From: Rhizobacter sp.
GTDB lineage: Bacteria > Pseudomonadota > Gammaproteobacteria > Burkholderiales > Burkholderiaceae_C
Length of the DNA: 51,099 nt
Direction of reading: 5' to 3'
NCBI GenBank assembly: GCA_025355745.1
Contig: JANXZA010000139.1
Location: 1 to 51,099 of the forward strand
Shown: positions 36,601 through 46,500 of the stretch, in pieces
Layout of the letters: each line of letters begins with the position of its first letter
How positions within the stretch are numbered: position 1 is the stretch's first letter
Program-made: the position numbers and the translations under genes
The notes under the pieces: model-generated
Database searches by the model: none
Seen by the model: only the letters and a program-made list of their open reading frames with translations
Told to the model about the DNA's origin: nothing

Positions 36601-37675
36601 AAAAACGGCGCCCGAGCAGCGGCGACAGCGCCAGCCCGTGCTGGCGCGAGCGCAGCAGGATCTCGGTCGAGCCGAAGGTGCCGGCGGCCAGGATGACGCG
36701 GCGCGCCCGCAAGCGAAACGGCGTGCGCTGGCGCAGCCGCAGCTTGTCGTCGGTGTGCTGCACGACGACGACCCAGCCCGCATCGGCCGCGCGCTTTTCA
36801 AGCCGCAGCACGGTGGCGCCGGTGTACAGCGCCACGCCGTCGGTGCGGCAGGCTTGCGCGAGCAGGCCGACATCGAGCGAGATCTTCGCGCCGTGGTTGC
36901 AGCCGGTGGCGCAGTCGCCGCATTTGAGGCACGGGTTCAGCGCCACACCGTCGACCGATTCGGTGCCGGCTTGCAAGGCCACGGTGATCGGCACGTCGAC
37001 CGTGGCGGCGCCGCCGATGCGGCGCAAGGCGTCGGTTTTTTGCAGCGCGGCGAAGGCGGTATGGCCGGTGACGCGATTGGCGTTCTGCGCCGTGCCGGCG
37101 CCGAGCCATTGGCTGACGGTGTCGAAGTGCGCGCCCAACCCGCCCAACCCGCCCATCCCGCCTAACGCCGCAGTTTGGCGGATCGCCGTCGGCCAGGGCG
37201 CGGCCTGCATCACCTCGGGCAAGGGCCGCAGCATCACGCCGGCATTGATCAGCGAGCCGCCGCCGACGCCACTGGCCACCAGCGCCATCGCATCGTGGCC
37301 AAGGCGCAGATCGAACAAGCCGGTGCGCACGCCGCGCGGTGTGGCCTGCGCGTGGGTGCTGAAGCGCACGTGCCCGGCCAGGTCGGCCAGGCGCGACGGG
37401 AACGCGCCGCTCAGGTATTCGCTGCCGCGCTCGAGGATGCAGATCGACAGCGGTGTGTTTGAGCCCTTGACTCGGCAACCGGCCAGTTCGCGCGCTGCAA
37501 TGGCCGCGCCGTAGCCGCTGCCGACGATGACCAGATCGACGTGCGCATCGGCATCGGCCTCGTCGGCCGGTGCTGCGTCCATGTCCGGGAAGTTTTCGAC
37601 CAGCGATTCGAGCCCGTGGCCGAGCCATGCACAGGCGGTCTCGGCGCGGTTCGGCTGGCTCGCTTCGCTGCTCAC
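33611..37675 (-). CDS. GMC-type (cholesterol-oxidase-like) oxidoreductase fused to alpha/beta-hydrolase
   Basis: A 1354-residue fusion. Residues 45-620 form an FAD-dependent GMC oxidoreductase: dinucleotide motif VIVGSGYGAAIA (50-60), GVGGGSLINAG, and the C-terminal NPALTIAALAHRAVQAL. It carries a compact cysteine cluster C249-x2-C252-x2-C255-x3-C259 (CLKCGDCATGCN), suggesting an Fe-S or metal site. Residues about 620-980 are a beta-rich linker of unclear family. Residues 985-1354 are an alpha/beta-hydrolase with the oxyanion strand LLIHGYSASG (H997) and an elbow VAHCMGVA, in which Cys1077 replaces the usual Ser, as in PHA-synthase lipase boxes. The start is a GTG with GGGAG 8 nt upstream. 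No signal peptide. It probably oxidises a sterol-like or other alcohol and acts on an ester, but the substrates are not known. Confidence 0.85.
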   Translation of the reverse strand: MSSEASQPNRAETACAWLGHGLESLVENFPDMDAAPADEADADAHVDLVIVGSGYGAAIAARELAGCRVKGSNTPLSICILERGSEYLSGAFPSRLADLAGHVRFSTHAQATPRGVRTGLFDLRLGHDAMALVASGVGGGSLINAGVMLRPLPEVMQAAPWPTAIRQTAALGGMGGLGGLGAHFDTVSQWLGAGTAQNANRVTGHTAFAALQKTDALRRIGGAATVDVPITVALQAGTESVDGVALNPCLKCGDCATGCNHGAKISLDVGLLAQACRTDGVALYTGATVLRLEKRAADAGWVVVVQHTDDKLRLRQRTPFRLRARRVILAAGTFGSTEILLRSRQHGLALSPLLGRRFSTNGDVIASVHGQSFPVNAVADEDTLPDGRQIGPTITAMVDLRTPAAAALAGCETSGFVIQDLAVPGPLRRAFEEIFTTAATLRAVQNFDLSDHADGTDPCAINPEVIQNSLPVAMIGHDTSDGFLRLPDSTQPVESSDDEGDGAVQIHWPTLRDDPRWDAQHECLATLSRRSGGTVQPNPVWQLLPTRMASLLGVPNGPPITVHPLGGCPMGDDVHSGVVDDCGRVFDAALAGIDPTRPHAGLVVLDGAIVPASLGINPALTIAALAHRAVQALRHDWKLGAPQPAPPQHRRRPVFRILPAPTPAQPTGIELVERMRGPVWLARQPQRWVELTLFSELTDLPTLMQGTAPRRLEFDPARCTLRVLTCQPSATADEPAATEVLLTAGLEGSLTIFQRGPGHWVPRTALALWAWWRNRGLRDFVQGLRATGSGAGAGWSSALRNAPQMAWNALALATRAGGERRLIYALRVTAATGKLAAHFPVGTPIEGIKRLAYGRAANPLQQMMDMTLTAFPLLAGGAAQTLTLHLPFLAAQNVALMRVVRQQDQAAALVDFIAFAGYVARILIDGHLWSFRKPDAPVPRALQRLPCAIDGAPAPEVIEIEVASTLIGGTATAVRIRLTRYLPPNPCTGLPPVLLIHGYSASGTTFAHPTLEPGLMKHLTGEHRRDVWILDLRSSCGMPTATQDWAFEDMGCEDIPLAIDHVCRATGSAQVDVVAHCMGVAMLFMGLLGDGNSTGLPALGRHEEVRSKLWDRDGSVDPTDANAGPGLGRIRRLVMSQVGPALLLTPANVARSYLMRYVKQFIADGHYAFRTEGAPHLADQLLDRVLAALPYPSGEFEIENPLWPPGKRLPWVGSRHRIDALFGRVFSLANISEATLDCIDDFFGPFSVETVSQVMYFARYRMITDRCGFNRFVDAKRMRQRLTFPMLSLHAADNGLADPGTRDMLHGVLQPNLGPGGSLESVRFAGLGHQDSLLGTRSATEPVFEAIGRFLQTH

Positions 37676-37812
37676 TGGCGCTGCTCCCGGGAACCGTTTT
37701 CGGCGACCGGCGAGTCTGGCGCGCGGCGCGATGCCGGCGCATCCCCTGCGTTGGGGATGCGGGCTGCGGTGGCAGCGTCAAGGGGTGTGCATCAAGCGCG
37801 CACAGCGGCGCA

Positions 37813-39084
37813 TCAGGGGTACAGGCCGCGCTCCTCACGCGCCGTCAAAATGCGCTCGCACGCCACCGCGAAGGTGGCGGTGCGCAGGCTGATCTTGTGT
37901 CGGTCGGCGGTGTCCCAGATCTTCTTCAGCGCATCGACCATGATCTTGTCGAGCCGCACGTTGATCTCGTCCTCGCTCCAGAAGAAGCTGCTGAAGTCCT
38001 GCACCCACTCGAAGTAACTCACGGTCACGCCGCCGGCGTTGCAGATCACGTCGGGCACGACCAGCACACCGCGGTCGGCGAGCACGTCGTCGGCCTCGGG
38101 CAGGGTCGGGCCGTTCGCGCCTTCGAGCACGAGCCGGGCCTTGATGCGGTTGGCACGGGCGGCGGTGATCTGGCTTTCGAGCGCGGCCGGGATCAGGATG
38201 TCGCAGTCGACGTCCCAGAAGTCTTCGTTGTCGATGCGACCGGCGCCCTTGTAGTTGCCGATGCCAGCGTCGCGCCGCAGCGTCTCCATCGTGTCGGCGA
38301 TGTCAAAGCCGGCCGCGTTCGCCAGGGTGCCGGTGTGGTCCTGCACCGCGACCAGCTTGGCGCCGGCCTGCACGAACAGCTCGGCCGCCGAGCCGCCGAC
38401 ATTGCCCATGCCCTGCACCGCGATGCGCGCGCCGTCCAGGTTCAGGCCGATGCGCCGCGCTGCCTCGCGGCCGGTCACGAACACGCCGCGGCCGGTGGCC
38501 TTGACGCGACCGAGCGAGCCGCCGAGGTGGATCGGCTTGCCGGTGACGACGCCGGTGGCGGTGCTGCCGGTGTTCATCGAATAGGTGTCCATCATCCAGG
38601 CCATGATCTGGCCGTTGGTGCCGACGTCGGGCGCCGGAATGTCGCGCTGCGGGCCGATGATGAGGCCGATCTCGCTGGTGTAGCGGCGCGTCATGCGCTC
38701 CAGCTCCTTGATCGACAACTGCTTCGGGTCGACGCGAATGCCGCCCTTCGCGCCGCCATACGGCAGGTTCACGGCGGCGCACTTCACCGTCATCCAGGCG
38801 GCGAGCGCCATCACCTCTTCGAGCGTCACGTCGGGGTGGTAGCGCACGCCGCCCTTGCCCGGGCCGCGGCTCAGGTTGTGCTGCACGCGGTAGCCCTCGA
38901 AGTGGGCCACGTCACCGTTGTCGAGCTCGATCGGCACATCGACGATGAGGGAGCGCTTCGGCCGCTTCAGCGTCTCCGACCAGCGCGCCAGCGGGCCCAG
39001 ATAAGGCACGACGCGATCGACCTGACTGAGGTAGGTGTGCCAGGCGGATTTCTCGGTCTGGTTGACGTAGGAAAGAAAGCTCAT
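37813..39084 (-). CDS. gdhA: Glutamate dehydrogenase (Glu/Leu/Phe/Val family)
   Basis: A 423-residue amino-acid dehydrogenase that interconverts glutamate and 2-oxoglutarate plus ammonia. The dimer/active-site motif PYGGAKGGI (Lys113) and the upstream [10 protein letters not shown] are intact. The Rossmann region reads [13 protein letters not shown]. Length and ending fit the NAD-type hexameric GDH of proteobacteria; cofactor choice is not certain from sequence. The ATG at 39084 is preceded by a 225-bp gap with no other gene. With putA and proC nearby it fits proline/glutamate metabolism. Confidence 0.94.
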   Translation of the reverse strand: MSFLSYVNQTEKSAWHTYLSQVDRVVPYLGPLARWSETLKRPKRSLIVDVPIELDNGDVAHFEGYRVQHNLSRGPGKGGVRYHPDVTLEEVMALAAWMTVKCAAVNLPYGGAKGGIRVDPKQLSIKELERMTRRYTSEIGLIIGPQRDIPAPDVGTNGQIMAWMMDTYSMNTGSTATGVVTGKPIHLGGSLGRVKATGRGVFVTGREAARRIGLNLDGARIAVQGMGNVGGSAAELFVQAGAKLVAVQDHTGTLANAAGFDIADTMETLRRDAGIGNYKGAGRIDNEDFWDVDCDILIPAALESQITAARANRIKARLVLEGANGPTLPEADDVLADRGVLVVPDVICNAGGVTVSYFEWVQDFSSFFWSEDEINVRLDKIMVDALKKIWDTADRHKISLRTATFAVACERILTAREERGLYP

Positions 39085-39309
39085 GGTGGTCTCGATGGGG
39101 TAGGTTTGATGCGCGGGCAGTGCGCCGTCGATGCGCTCGTGACGCAGGTCCGGCGGTCAACCCCGCATGGGCCGAGACTGTAGGCCCGCGCGGCCGGAAA
39201 AGCGCGTCTCTCGCCATGCGGCCTTTGCATGCCATGACGCACTGACCGCATTGCAGCACCGCTGCCTGGCCGCACTTGCGCTTGCAAAACGCGCGGCGCG
39301 TCGCCTGGC

Positions 39310-40116
39310 TCACCCGAACTCGTCGCCCAGTTCACGAGCGCGCAATTGCGCGGCGCGCACAGCGCCGACGATGGCCGCTTTGACGCCACCGGCGTCGAGC
39401 GCCAGCAGCGCGGCGTGGGTCGTGCCGCCCTTCGAGGTGACGCGTTCGCGCAGCACCTCGGGCGGGTCGCTGGAGGCCTGCGCCAGCGCGGTCGCACCGG
39501 CAAACGTGGCGAGCGCCAGCTGCCGGCCCTGCGCGGCGCTCAGGCCCATGTCGAGGGCGGCCAGCGTCATGGCTTCGATGAAATAGAAAACGTACGCCGG
39601 GCCGGAGCCGGACAACGCGGTGACGGCGTCGAGGTCGGCCTCGCGTGCGACCCACAGCGTCTGGCCGGTGGGTGCCAGCACGGCTTCAACCGCAGCCCGG
39701 TCGGCGGCGGTGACGGCCTCGCTGGCGTACAGCCCGGCGATGCCCTGGCCGATCAGCGCCGGTGTGTTCGGCATCGACCGCACGATGCGCGCGGCGCCGC
39801 TGGCACGTGCAATCGCATCCGTGCGGATGCCGGCCATCACGCTCAGGTGCAGCGCCGTGCCGACATGCACAGCACACGGCGCGGCGGCGGCCTGGAACAA
39901 CTGCGGTTTGACGGCCCAGACGATCAGCGTTGCAGCGGCGAGGCTCGCGTCGGCGGCAGCCAGCGTGCGCACGCCGAACTCGGCCGCCAGCTTCTCGCGC
40001 TGCGTTGCGCCCGGGTCGATGACGAGGATTGAGCCCGCCGCCCGGCCGCTCTTGATCAGGCCGCCGATGAGGGCGCTGGCCATGTTGCCGCCGCCGATGA
40101 ATGCGATCGAGTTCAT
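39310..40116 (-). CDS. proC: Pyrroline-5-carboxylate reductase
   Basis: A 268-residue reductase for the last step of proline synthesis (P5C + NAD(P)H to proline). The N-terminal Rossmann motif is FIGGGNMASALIGGL. The C-terminal signature ALSGSGPAYVFYFIEAM and the terminal RVTSKGGTTHAALLAL are complete. The ATG at 40116 gives the standard start (MNSIAFIGGGNM). It diverges from the M1 peptidase gene across 174 bp. Confidence 0.96.
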   Translation of the reverse strand: MNSIAFIGGGNMASALIGGLIKSGRAAGSILVIDPGATQREKLAAEFGVRTLAAADASLAAATLIVWAVKPQLFQAAAAPCAVHVGTALHLSVMAGIRTDAIARASGAARIVRSMPNTPALIGQGIAGLYASEAVTAADRAAVEAVLAPTGQTLWVAREADLDAVTALSGSGPAYVFYFIEAMTLAALDMGLSAAQGRQLALATFAGATALAQASSDPPEVLRERVTSKGGTTHAALLALDAGGVKAAIVGAVRAAQLRARELGDEFG

Positions 40117-40290
40117 GGGTCGAGTTTAAGCAGCGATTCGCCAGCGGCTTGACTGGCCACGGCACTGACTGCAGGACCCGCCGCGCTGATTCGGCCGGCG
40201 CCATTGGCGGCAGCTTCGCCGGGCCGTGACTGCGGGCGACGCGCAGCCCAAAAACCTATCATCCCGGCACAGAAACTTCTCAGGCCCGTC

Positions 40291-42549
40291 ATGCGTCGTC
40301 CATCAAGCAAATTCATCTGGGCCGCCGTTGCCATGTTGCTGGCAATTGCGGCACTGGTCGTCAACAGATCGCGCAGCCCAGCGGCGCCGGCGCGGGCAGT
40401 TGCTGCTTCGAGTGCGGCGGCGGTCGAGCCTGGTCAGGCCGGCGCGCGGCTGCTCGTCAACACCATTCCGTTCGCCGACCCCCACGCCGCCGCCGTGCGC
40501 GTAGCCAGTGCCGCCAACGCCTGGGGCGGCGCGCGCACCGGCCGCGAAGCGACGCTGTCGGACCGGGTGGTCGACTACACCATCGAGGCCAGGCTCGACC
40601 CCATCGCGCACACCATCGACGGCCGCCAGCGCCTGACCTGGCGCAACCGCAGCGACCGGGCGGTGGAGGCGGTCTACCTGCACCTCTACCTGAATGCGTT
40701 CGAAGGCGAGGGCAGCACCTTTATGACCGAGAAGCGCGTGCCGGGCTTCGAGTTCCGCAGCGATGTGCCCGTCAAGCATGGCGACTGGGGTCATATCGAA
40801 TTGAAGAAGGTCGCGCAGCAGGGCGTCAAAGTGCCGTGGCACTTCGTCCACCCTGATGGGGGCCCGACGACCGACCACACGGTCGTGCGCCTCGACCTGC
40901 CCGCGCCGGTGGCGGCTGGCGCCAGCACCACGCTGGAGATCGACTTCTTCGACCAGCTGCCGCGTGTGCTGGCGCGCACCGGCTACTTCGGCAGCTTTCA
41001 TCTGGTCGGCCAATGGTTCCCGAAGATCGGCGTGCTCGAGCTGCCCGGCGAGCGCGGGGCTACCGCGCCGCGCTGGAACGTGCACGAGTTTCACTTGCAC
41101 AGCGAGTTCTACGCCGACTATGGCCACTACGACGTTCGCATCGATGTGCCCGAGGGCTACACGGTCGGCGCCACCGGCGAGGAAACCGGTGCGCCGCAAG
41201 TGGCCAATGGCCGCGCCGTGCACCGCTTCGTGCAGGGCGATGTGCACGACTTCGCCTGGACGGCCGACAGGCGCACCGCCGCGCCGCTCGAAGGCCGATT
41301 CAACGTCGCGGGCAGTTCGCCGGTCAAGGTCACCGTGCTGTTTCCGCCCGAGTACGCCAACAGTGCCGCGCCGGTGCTGAAGGCCACGCTCGATGCGCTG
41401 GCGTATTTCTCGAAGACCCTCGGCCCCTACCCCTACCGCACCGTGACCGCCGTGATCCCGCCGTTCAACGCGACCGAGGCCGGCGGCATGGAGTACCCGA
41501 CCTTCTTCACGGCGGCGGGGTTCCGCGATCCCACCCCCGGCACGCTGGCGTCTTACGCGCTCGACTTCGTCACGATCCACGAGTTCGGGCACGGCTATTT
41601 CTACGGCATCCTCGGTTCCAACGAAGTCGAAGAGCCGATGCTCGACGAAGGCCTGAACCAGTTCTGGAACCTGCGCATGCTGCGCGAGCGCGGCCAGCGC
41701 CTGCCGCTGACGACCGACACCTTGAAGCGGCTCGGCATCGCGCCGTCGATGGCGGTGTTCGACGCGAACCGCCTGATGGGCGGCGCCGGTGACCCGGCCG
41801 ACGGGCTCGGCCAGAACGCCTGGGAGCGCTTGTCCACGTCCAGCTATGGCAGTGTCTATGCGCGCACGGCGGCGGCGTTGAATGATCTGGAAAAACGCGT
41901 TGGCCGCGACGCCCTTGAGCGATCGTTCAAGGTCTACTACGAACGCTGGAAGTTCCGCCACCCGGCGATCGCCGACCTGCGTGATGTGCTGGCCGAGGTC
42001 TCGGGCCAGCCGGCGGCGGTCGACGCCGCGTTTGCGCTGCACGTCTACGCCGCCAGCAAGGTTGACGACCGGGTCGCGAGCCTGGTCAGCGAAGAAGTGC
42101 TGCCGCTGCTGGGCACGACGGCGACCGACGGACGCTGGAGCGAGCTGACCGAAGACCAGCGCGACGAGCGTGTTGGTGCGGCCCGCAAGGCCTGGAACAA
42201 GGCCCACCCCAATGCGAAGGACGAAGCCCCCGGCCCGTTCCCCTACCGTTCCACCGTGACCTTGCGCCGCCTCGGCGCGGCCGTGCCGCAGACACTGCGC
42301 GTCAGCTTCGCCGACGGCAGCAGCGAAACCGTGGTGTGGGACGACGCCAGCCTCTGGAAGCGCTTTGCCTGGGTCAAGCCGGTGAAGGCGGTAGCGGCCG
42401 AACTGGATCGCGAGCGCGCCCACGATCTGGACGTCGACCGGCTCGACAACAGCCACAGCCGCAAGGCCGACGGCCGCGCCTCGCGGCGTGTGGCGGCTGA
42501 TATCGGCGGGCTGGCGCAGTCGCTGTTCGCGCTGATTGCGACGCTGTGA
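40291..42549 (+). CDS. Membrane-anchored M1-family metallopeptidase
   Basis: A 752-residue zinc peptidase of the M1/gluzincin family. The N-terminus has one hydrophobic segment (IWAAVAMLLAIAALVV) acting as a signal anchor, so the catalytic part lies outside the cytoplasm. The zinc site is H430-E431-x2-H434 with E453 18 residues on (HEFGHGYFYG ... MLDEGLNQF), and a GAMEN-like exopeptidase motif reads GGMEY. The ATG at 40291 is chosen because the anchor follows directly; the frame is open for 29 codons upstream. The stop overlaps the start of a membrane-protein gene by 4 bp, so the two are coupled. Confidence 0.88.
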   Translation: MRRPSSKFIWAAVAMLLAIAALVVNRSRSPAAPARAVAASSAAAVEPGQAGARLLVNTIPFADPHAAAVRVASAANAWGGARTGREATLSDRVVDYTIEARLDPIAHTIDGRQRLTWRNRSDRAVEAVYLHLYLNAFEGEGSTFMTEKRVPGFEFRSDVPVKHGDWGHIELKKVAQQGVKVPWHFVHPDGGPTTDHTVVRLDLPAPVAAGASTTLEIDFFDQLPRVLARTGYFGSFHLVGQWFPKIGVLELPGERGATAPRWNVHEFHLHSEFYADYGHYDVRIDVPEGYTVGATGEETGAPQVANGRAVHRFVQGDVHDFAWTADRRTAAPLEGRFNVAGSSPVKVTVLFPPEYANSAAPVLKATLDALAYFSKTLGPYPYRTVTAVIPPFNATEAGGMEYPTFFTAAGFRDPTPGTLASYALDFVTIHEFGHGYFYGILGSNEVEEPMLDEGLNQFWNLRMLRERGQRLPLTTDTLKRLGIAPSMAVFDANRLMGGAGDPADGLGQNAWERLSTSSYGSVYARTAAALNDLEKRVGRDALERSFKVYYERWKFRHPAIADLRDVLAEVSGQPAAVDAAFALHVYAASKVDDRVASLVSEEVLPLLGTTATDGRWSELTEDQRDERVGAARKAWNKAHPNAKDEAPGPFPYRSTVTLRRLGAAVPQTLRVSFADGSSETVVWDDASLWKRFAWVKPVKAVAAELDRERAHDLDVDRLDNSHSRKADGRASRRVAADIGGLAQSLFALIATL

Positions 42550-43508
42550 GTACGGCCGTGAACACCGCTGCAAACGCCCCTGCCCACGGCCGACCGAACG
42601 GGGCGCAGGCGGGCTCGATGGCGCGCTGGCTCGGGCGTCTGTTCAGGCAACTCTGCGACGCTGGCGGCAAGGCGCTGCAGTGGCGGCTGCTGCTGCTGTG
42701 GCTGCTCGGCCTGGCGCTGCCGCTGCTGTTGTTGACCCTGCCGCTGTGGTTCGCATTGGCCGGCTCGCTGGACCATTCGCTGCTCGGCAAGCAACTCGTC
42801 GATGGCTTCGACGCGGCCGTCTACATCGAGGCGCTGATGGGGCTGGCGCGGCGCGGCCCGGCGGCGTCGGCGGGCATCGGCGCCATGCTGGTGTACCTGC
42901 TGCTCCTGCCCTGGCTGACCGGCATCGCGATGACCGCCGCGCGCTCGACGCAGCATCTGGGTTTCGGCCCGCTGCTGAAGGGCGGCCTGACCGACTACGG
43001 GCCGATGGCGCGCCTGTGGCTCTGGGCCGTGGTGCCGCTCGGCCTGGCCGGAGCACTGGGGGCGGGTGGGCTGTACCTGGTGAAGCAGCAGGCCTTGACG
43101 ATGACGCTCGAGGCCGACGCCGCCCACCTGCGCCAGGCAGCGCTGGCGCTCAGCGCACTGCTGATGCTGCTGGCACTCGCCACGCTGGACGCCGCGCGGG
43201 CCCAGTGGCTGATCGAGCCGCGCCGGCGTTCGGTGGTGCTGGCCTGGTGGCGCGGCACGCGGGGGGTGGTGCGCCGGCCGGGGCGCTTCCTGCTGTACCT
43301 GTTGCTCACCGCATTTGGCCTGGCGGTGGCCGCCGTGCTGGGCTGGTTGCGCGTGCAACTGCCGCCGGTCAGCGGGCTCAGCCTCGCGCTCGCCTTGCTG
43401 CTCGGCCAAGTGCTGACCTTGGTGCTGGCGTGGATGCGCTGTGCCCGGCTGTTCGCGCTGGTGGCCGCCGCGCGTGATGACCGTTTCGGACGCGCCGGAC
43501 GCTCTTGA
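42546..43508 (+). CDS. Polytopic membrane protein coupled to M1 peptidase
   Basis: A 320-residue protein with about six hydrophobic segments (for example LLLLWLLGLALPLLLLTLPL, MLVYLLLLPWLTGIA, LWAVVPLGLAGALGAGGLYL) and basic cytoplasmic loops (EPRRRSVVLAWWRGTR). I do not recognise a family. The GTG start overlaps the M1 peptidase stop (GTGA), and the tight pairing suggests that the two proteins work together in the envelope. The gene ends 32 bp before the convergent putA stop. Confidence 0.72.
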   Translation: MSTAVNTAANAPAHGRPNGAQAGSMARWLGRLFRQLCDAGGKALQWRLLLLWLLGLALPLLLLTLPLWFALAGSLDHSLLGKQLVDGFDAAVYIEALMGLARRGPAASAGIGAMLVYLLLLPWLTGIAMTAARSTQHLGFGPLLKGGLTDYGPMARLWLWAVVPLGLAGALGAGGLYLVKQQALTMTLEADAAHLRQAALALSALLMLLALATLDAARAQWLIEPRRRSVVLAWWRGTRGVVRRPGRFLLYLLLTAFGLAVAAVLGWLRVQLPPVSGLSLALALLLGQVLTLVLAWMRCARLFALVAAARDDRFGRAGRS

Positions 43509-43540
43509 CGCAAGCCGTCAGCGGCCGCGTCGGTGCCGCG

Positions 43541-46500
43541 TCAGTGCAGCCCTGCCAGCAGCGCCGCATTGCCGCCCGCTGCGGCCGTGTTGATCGTCAC
43601 CACCTGCTCGGCGCAAAAGCGGAACAGGTAATGCGGCCCGCCGGCCTTCGGGCCGGTGCCGCTCAAGCCTTCGCCACCGAACGGCTGCACGCCGACGACG
43701 GCGCCGATCATGTTGCGGTTCACGTAGACGTTGCCGACGCGGGCCGCCGCAGCGAGGCGCAGCGCGCGCGAGTCGATGCGGGTCTGGATCCCCAGCGTCA
43801 GGCCGTAGCCGAGGGCGTTGATCCGCAGGATGACCTGGTCGACATCGCCGCCCCAACGAACGATGTGCAGGACGGGGCCGAAGATTTCTTGTTGGACGTC
43901 GGCGATGTTGTTGATCTCGAAGGCGATGGGGGGGATGAAGTGGTGTGCGCCGACCCTCATCCCAGCCTTCTTCCCAGAAGGGAGAAGGAGTAACTCCCCA
44001 GCCCCCGTGGTGGCGCGCTCTTCTCCCTCTCCCGCGTGCGGGAGAGGGAGAGGGTGAGGGCTCTCACCGACACAGCGAGCCTCGCGCCGCAGCCGCGCAA
44101 TGTGCGCGCTGATCGCGTCAAACGCCTCGGCATCGATCACCGGCCCCACATCCGTGGCAAACAACGCCGGGTCACCGACCTTCAACTCCTGCAACGCGCC
44201 CCGAATCATCTCGATCACCGCATCCGCCACGCCCTCGTGCACGCACAGCAGGCGCAGCGCCGAGCAGCGCTGGCCAGCGGAACGGAACGCGCTGTGCACC
44301 ACCGCATCGACCACCTGCTCGGGCAGCGCGCTGCTGTCGACGATCATCGCGTTGATGCCGCCGGTTTCGGCGATCAGCGGCACGATCGCGCCGTCCTTCG
44401 CGGCCAGCGTGCGGTTGATGATCTTCGCCACCGCCGTCGAACCGGTGAAGCAGACGCCGGCGGTGCGTGGATCGGCGACCAGCGCCGCACCGACCGTTTC
44501 GCCCGGGCCGTGCAGCAGCGCCAGTGCATCGGCCGGCACGCCGGCCGAGTGCAGCAGGGCGACGAAGCGCAGCGCCACGGCCGGCGTCTGCTCCGCCGGC
44601 TTGGCGGCCACCGTGTTGCCCGCCACCAGCGCTGCGGCCACCTGGCCGGCGAAGATCGCCAGCGGAAAGTTCCACGGGCTGATGCAGACGAACACGCCGC
44701 GCCCATGCAGGTGCAGCGCGTTGCTCTCGCCGGTCGGGCCGGGCAGCATTTGGGTGGCCAGCCGCAGCTCGCCCTGGTCGGCGTAGTAGCGGCAGAAGTC
44801 GATCGCCTCGCGCACCTCGGCCACGCAGTCGCCGAGGGTCTTGTGTGCTTCGATCACGAGCAGGCCGCAGAACTCGGACAGGCGCGCTTCGAGCGCATCG
44901 GCCGCGCGGCGCAGCACGGCGCAACGCTGCGCGAGCGGGGCGCTGTTCCAGGCCTCGAAGCCCGCGCGCAGACGGGCCATCGTGGCATCGACGACGATGG
45001 CTGTGGCCTCGGGCACCGCGTCGACGCGGGTGGCGGCCACGGCGCGTTCCAGCGGCTCGCGCTCGGCCCCGCAGGCCAGGTCGATACCCATCGAGTTGGC
45101 GCGGCCCGCGCCCGGCGTGTCGGCCTGCCAGCCGTACAGCGACACCGGCGCGTCGATGCCGACGCGATCAGCCGGCACGAGGGGTGACGCGAGCAGCGCT
45201 TCGACGTTCACCGCCTCGTCGGCCAGCTGGTGCACGAACGACGAGTTCGCGCCGTTCTCGAGCAGCCGCCGCACCAGGTAGGCGAGCAGGTCGCGGTGCT
45301 CGCCGACCGGGGCGTAGACGCGCACCGGGATTGCCGAATCGCGCATCACTTCGCGATACACCGCCTCCCCCATACCGTGCAGGCGCTGCATCTCGTACGT
45401 CGCGCCGGTGGCGTTCGCCATGCCGATGATCGCGGCGATGGTGCCGGCGTTGTGGGTCGCGAACTGCGGGTAGATCACGTCGGCATGGGCGATCAGCGCG
45501 CGCGCGCAGGCCAGATAGGCGATATCGGTGTGGTGCTTGTGGGTGAACACCGGGTAGCCGGCGAGGCCCAGCTCCTGGGCGCGCTTGATCTCGCCGTCCC
45601 AGTACGCGCCCTTGACGAGCCGGACCATGAAACGCAGGCCGTGGCGGCGCGCGATGCGGGCGACTTCCTCGACGACCTGAAGGGCCCGCGTCTGATACGC
45701 CTGGATCGCCAGGCCGAAGCCGCGCCACTGCGGGAAGGCCTGGGCGACGCGCGCGGCCAGCGCCTCGAACACGTCGAGCGAGAGTTCGAGGCGGTCGCTT
45801 TCCTCGGCGTCGATGGTCAGGTTGAGGTTGCCCCTCGCCCCCGCTTCGATGAGCTGCCAGACCCGCGGCAGCAGTTCGGCAAAGACCCGTTCGCGCTGCG
45901 CTTCTTCATAGCGCGAGAAGAGCGCACTGAGCTTGATCGAGATGCCGTCGGCGGCCTGCGGGTTCGGTGCGGTTCGGCCGTCGGCGATGGTGTGGACGGC
46001 GTTCAGGTAGGACGCAAGGTAGCGCTGCGCATCGACCTCGGTGCGCGCGCCTTCGCCGAGCATGTCGTAGCTGAAGCGCATGCCCGAATCGGCGCTGGAC
46101 GAGCGCTGCGCACTCGCGTGAAGCTTGCGCGCCGACGCCGCCTCGCCCATCGCCTCGCGGATGTTGCGGCCGAGCACGAACTGGCGGCCGAGCAACTGGA
46201 TCGCGCGCACCGTGGCGGCGACCACTGTCTGCGCACCCAGGCGCTTGAAGACACCGCGTTCGTTTTCGTTCTCGGGCAGGAACTTCTTCGACAGCGCGAT
46301 GGCGCTGGCCGAGAGGTTGGCGAGCATCTTGTGCGGCCCGCCATTGGCGGCCTGAAAGTCGGCCGTGCCGAGCTGGTCGGCAGTGAGCGCGATGGCGGTT
46401 TCGGCGTCCGGCACGCGCAGCAGCGCTTCGGCCAGCCGCATCAACGCCAAGCCCTCGGCGCTGGAAATCGGGTACTCGCGCAGCAGCGACTCCATGGCCC

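Noticed and set aside
40204-40290. Upstream extension of the M1 peptidase
   Set aside because: The extra codons precede the signal anchor, which would bury it inside the protein; the ATG at 40291 fits an exported enzyme.
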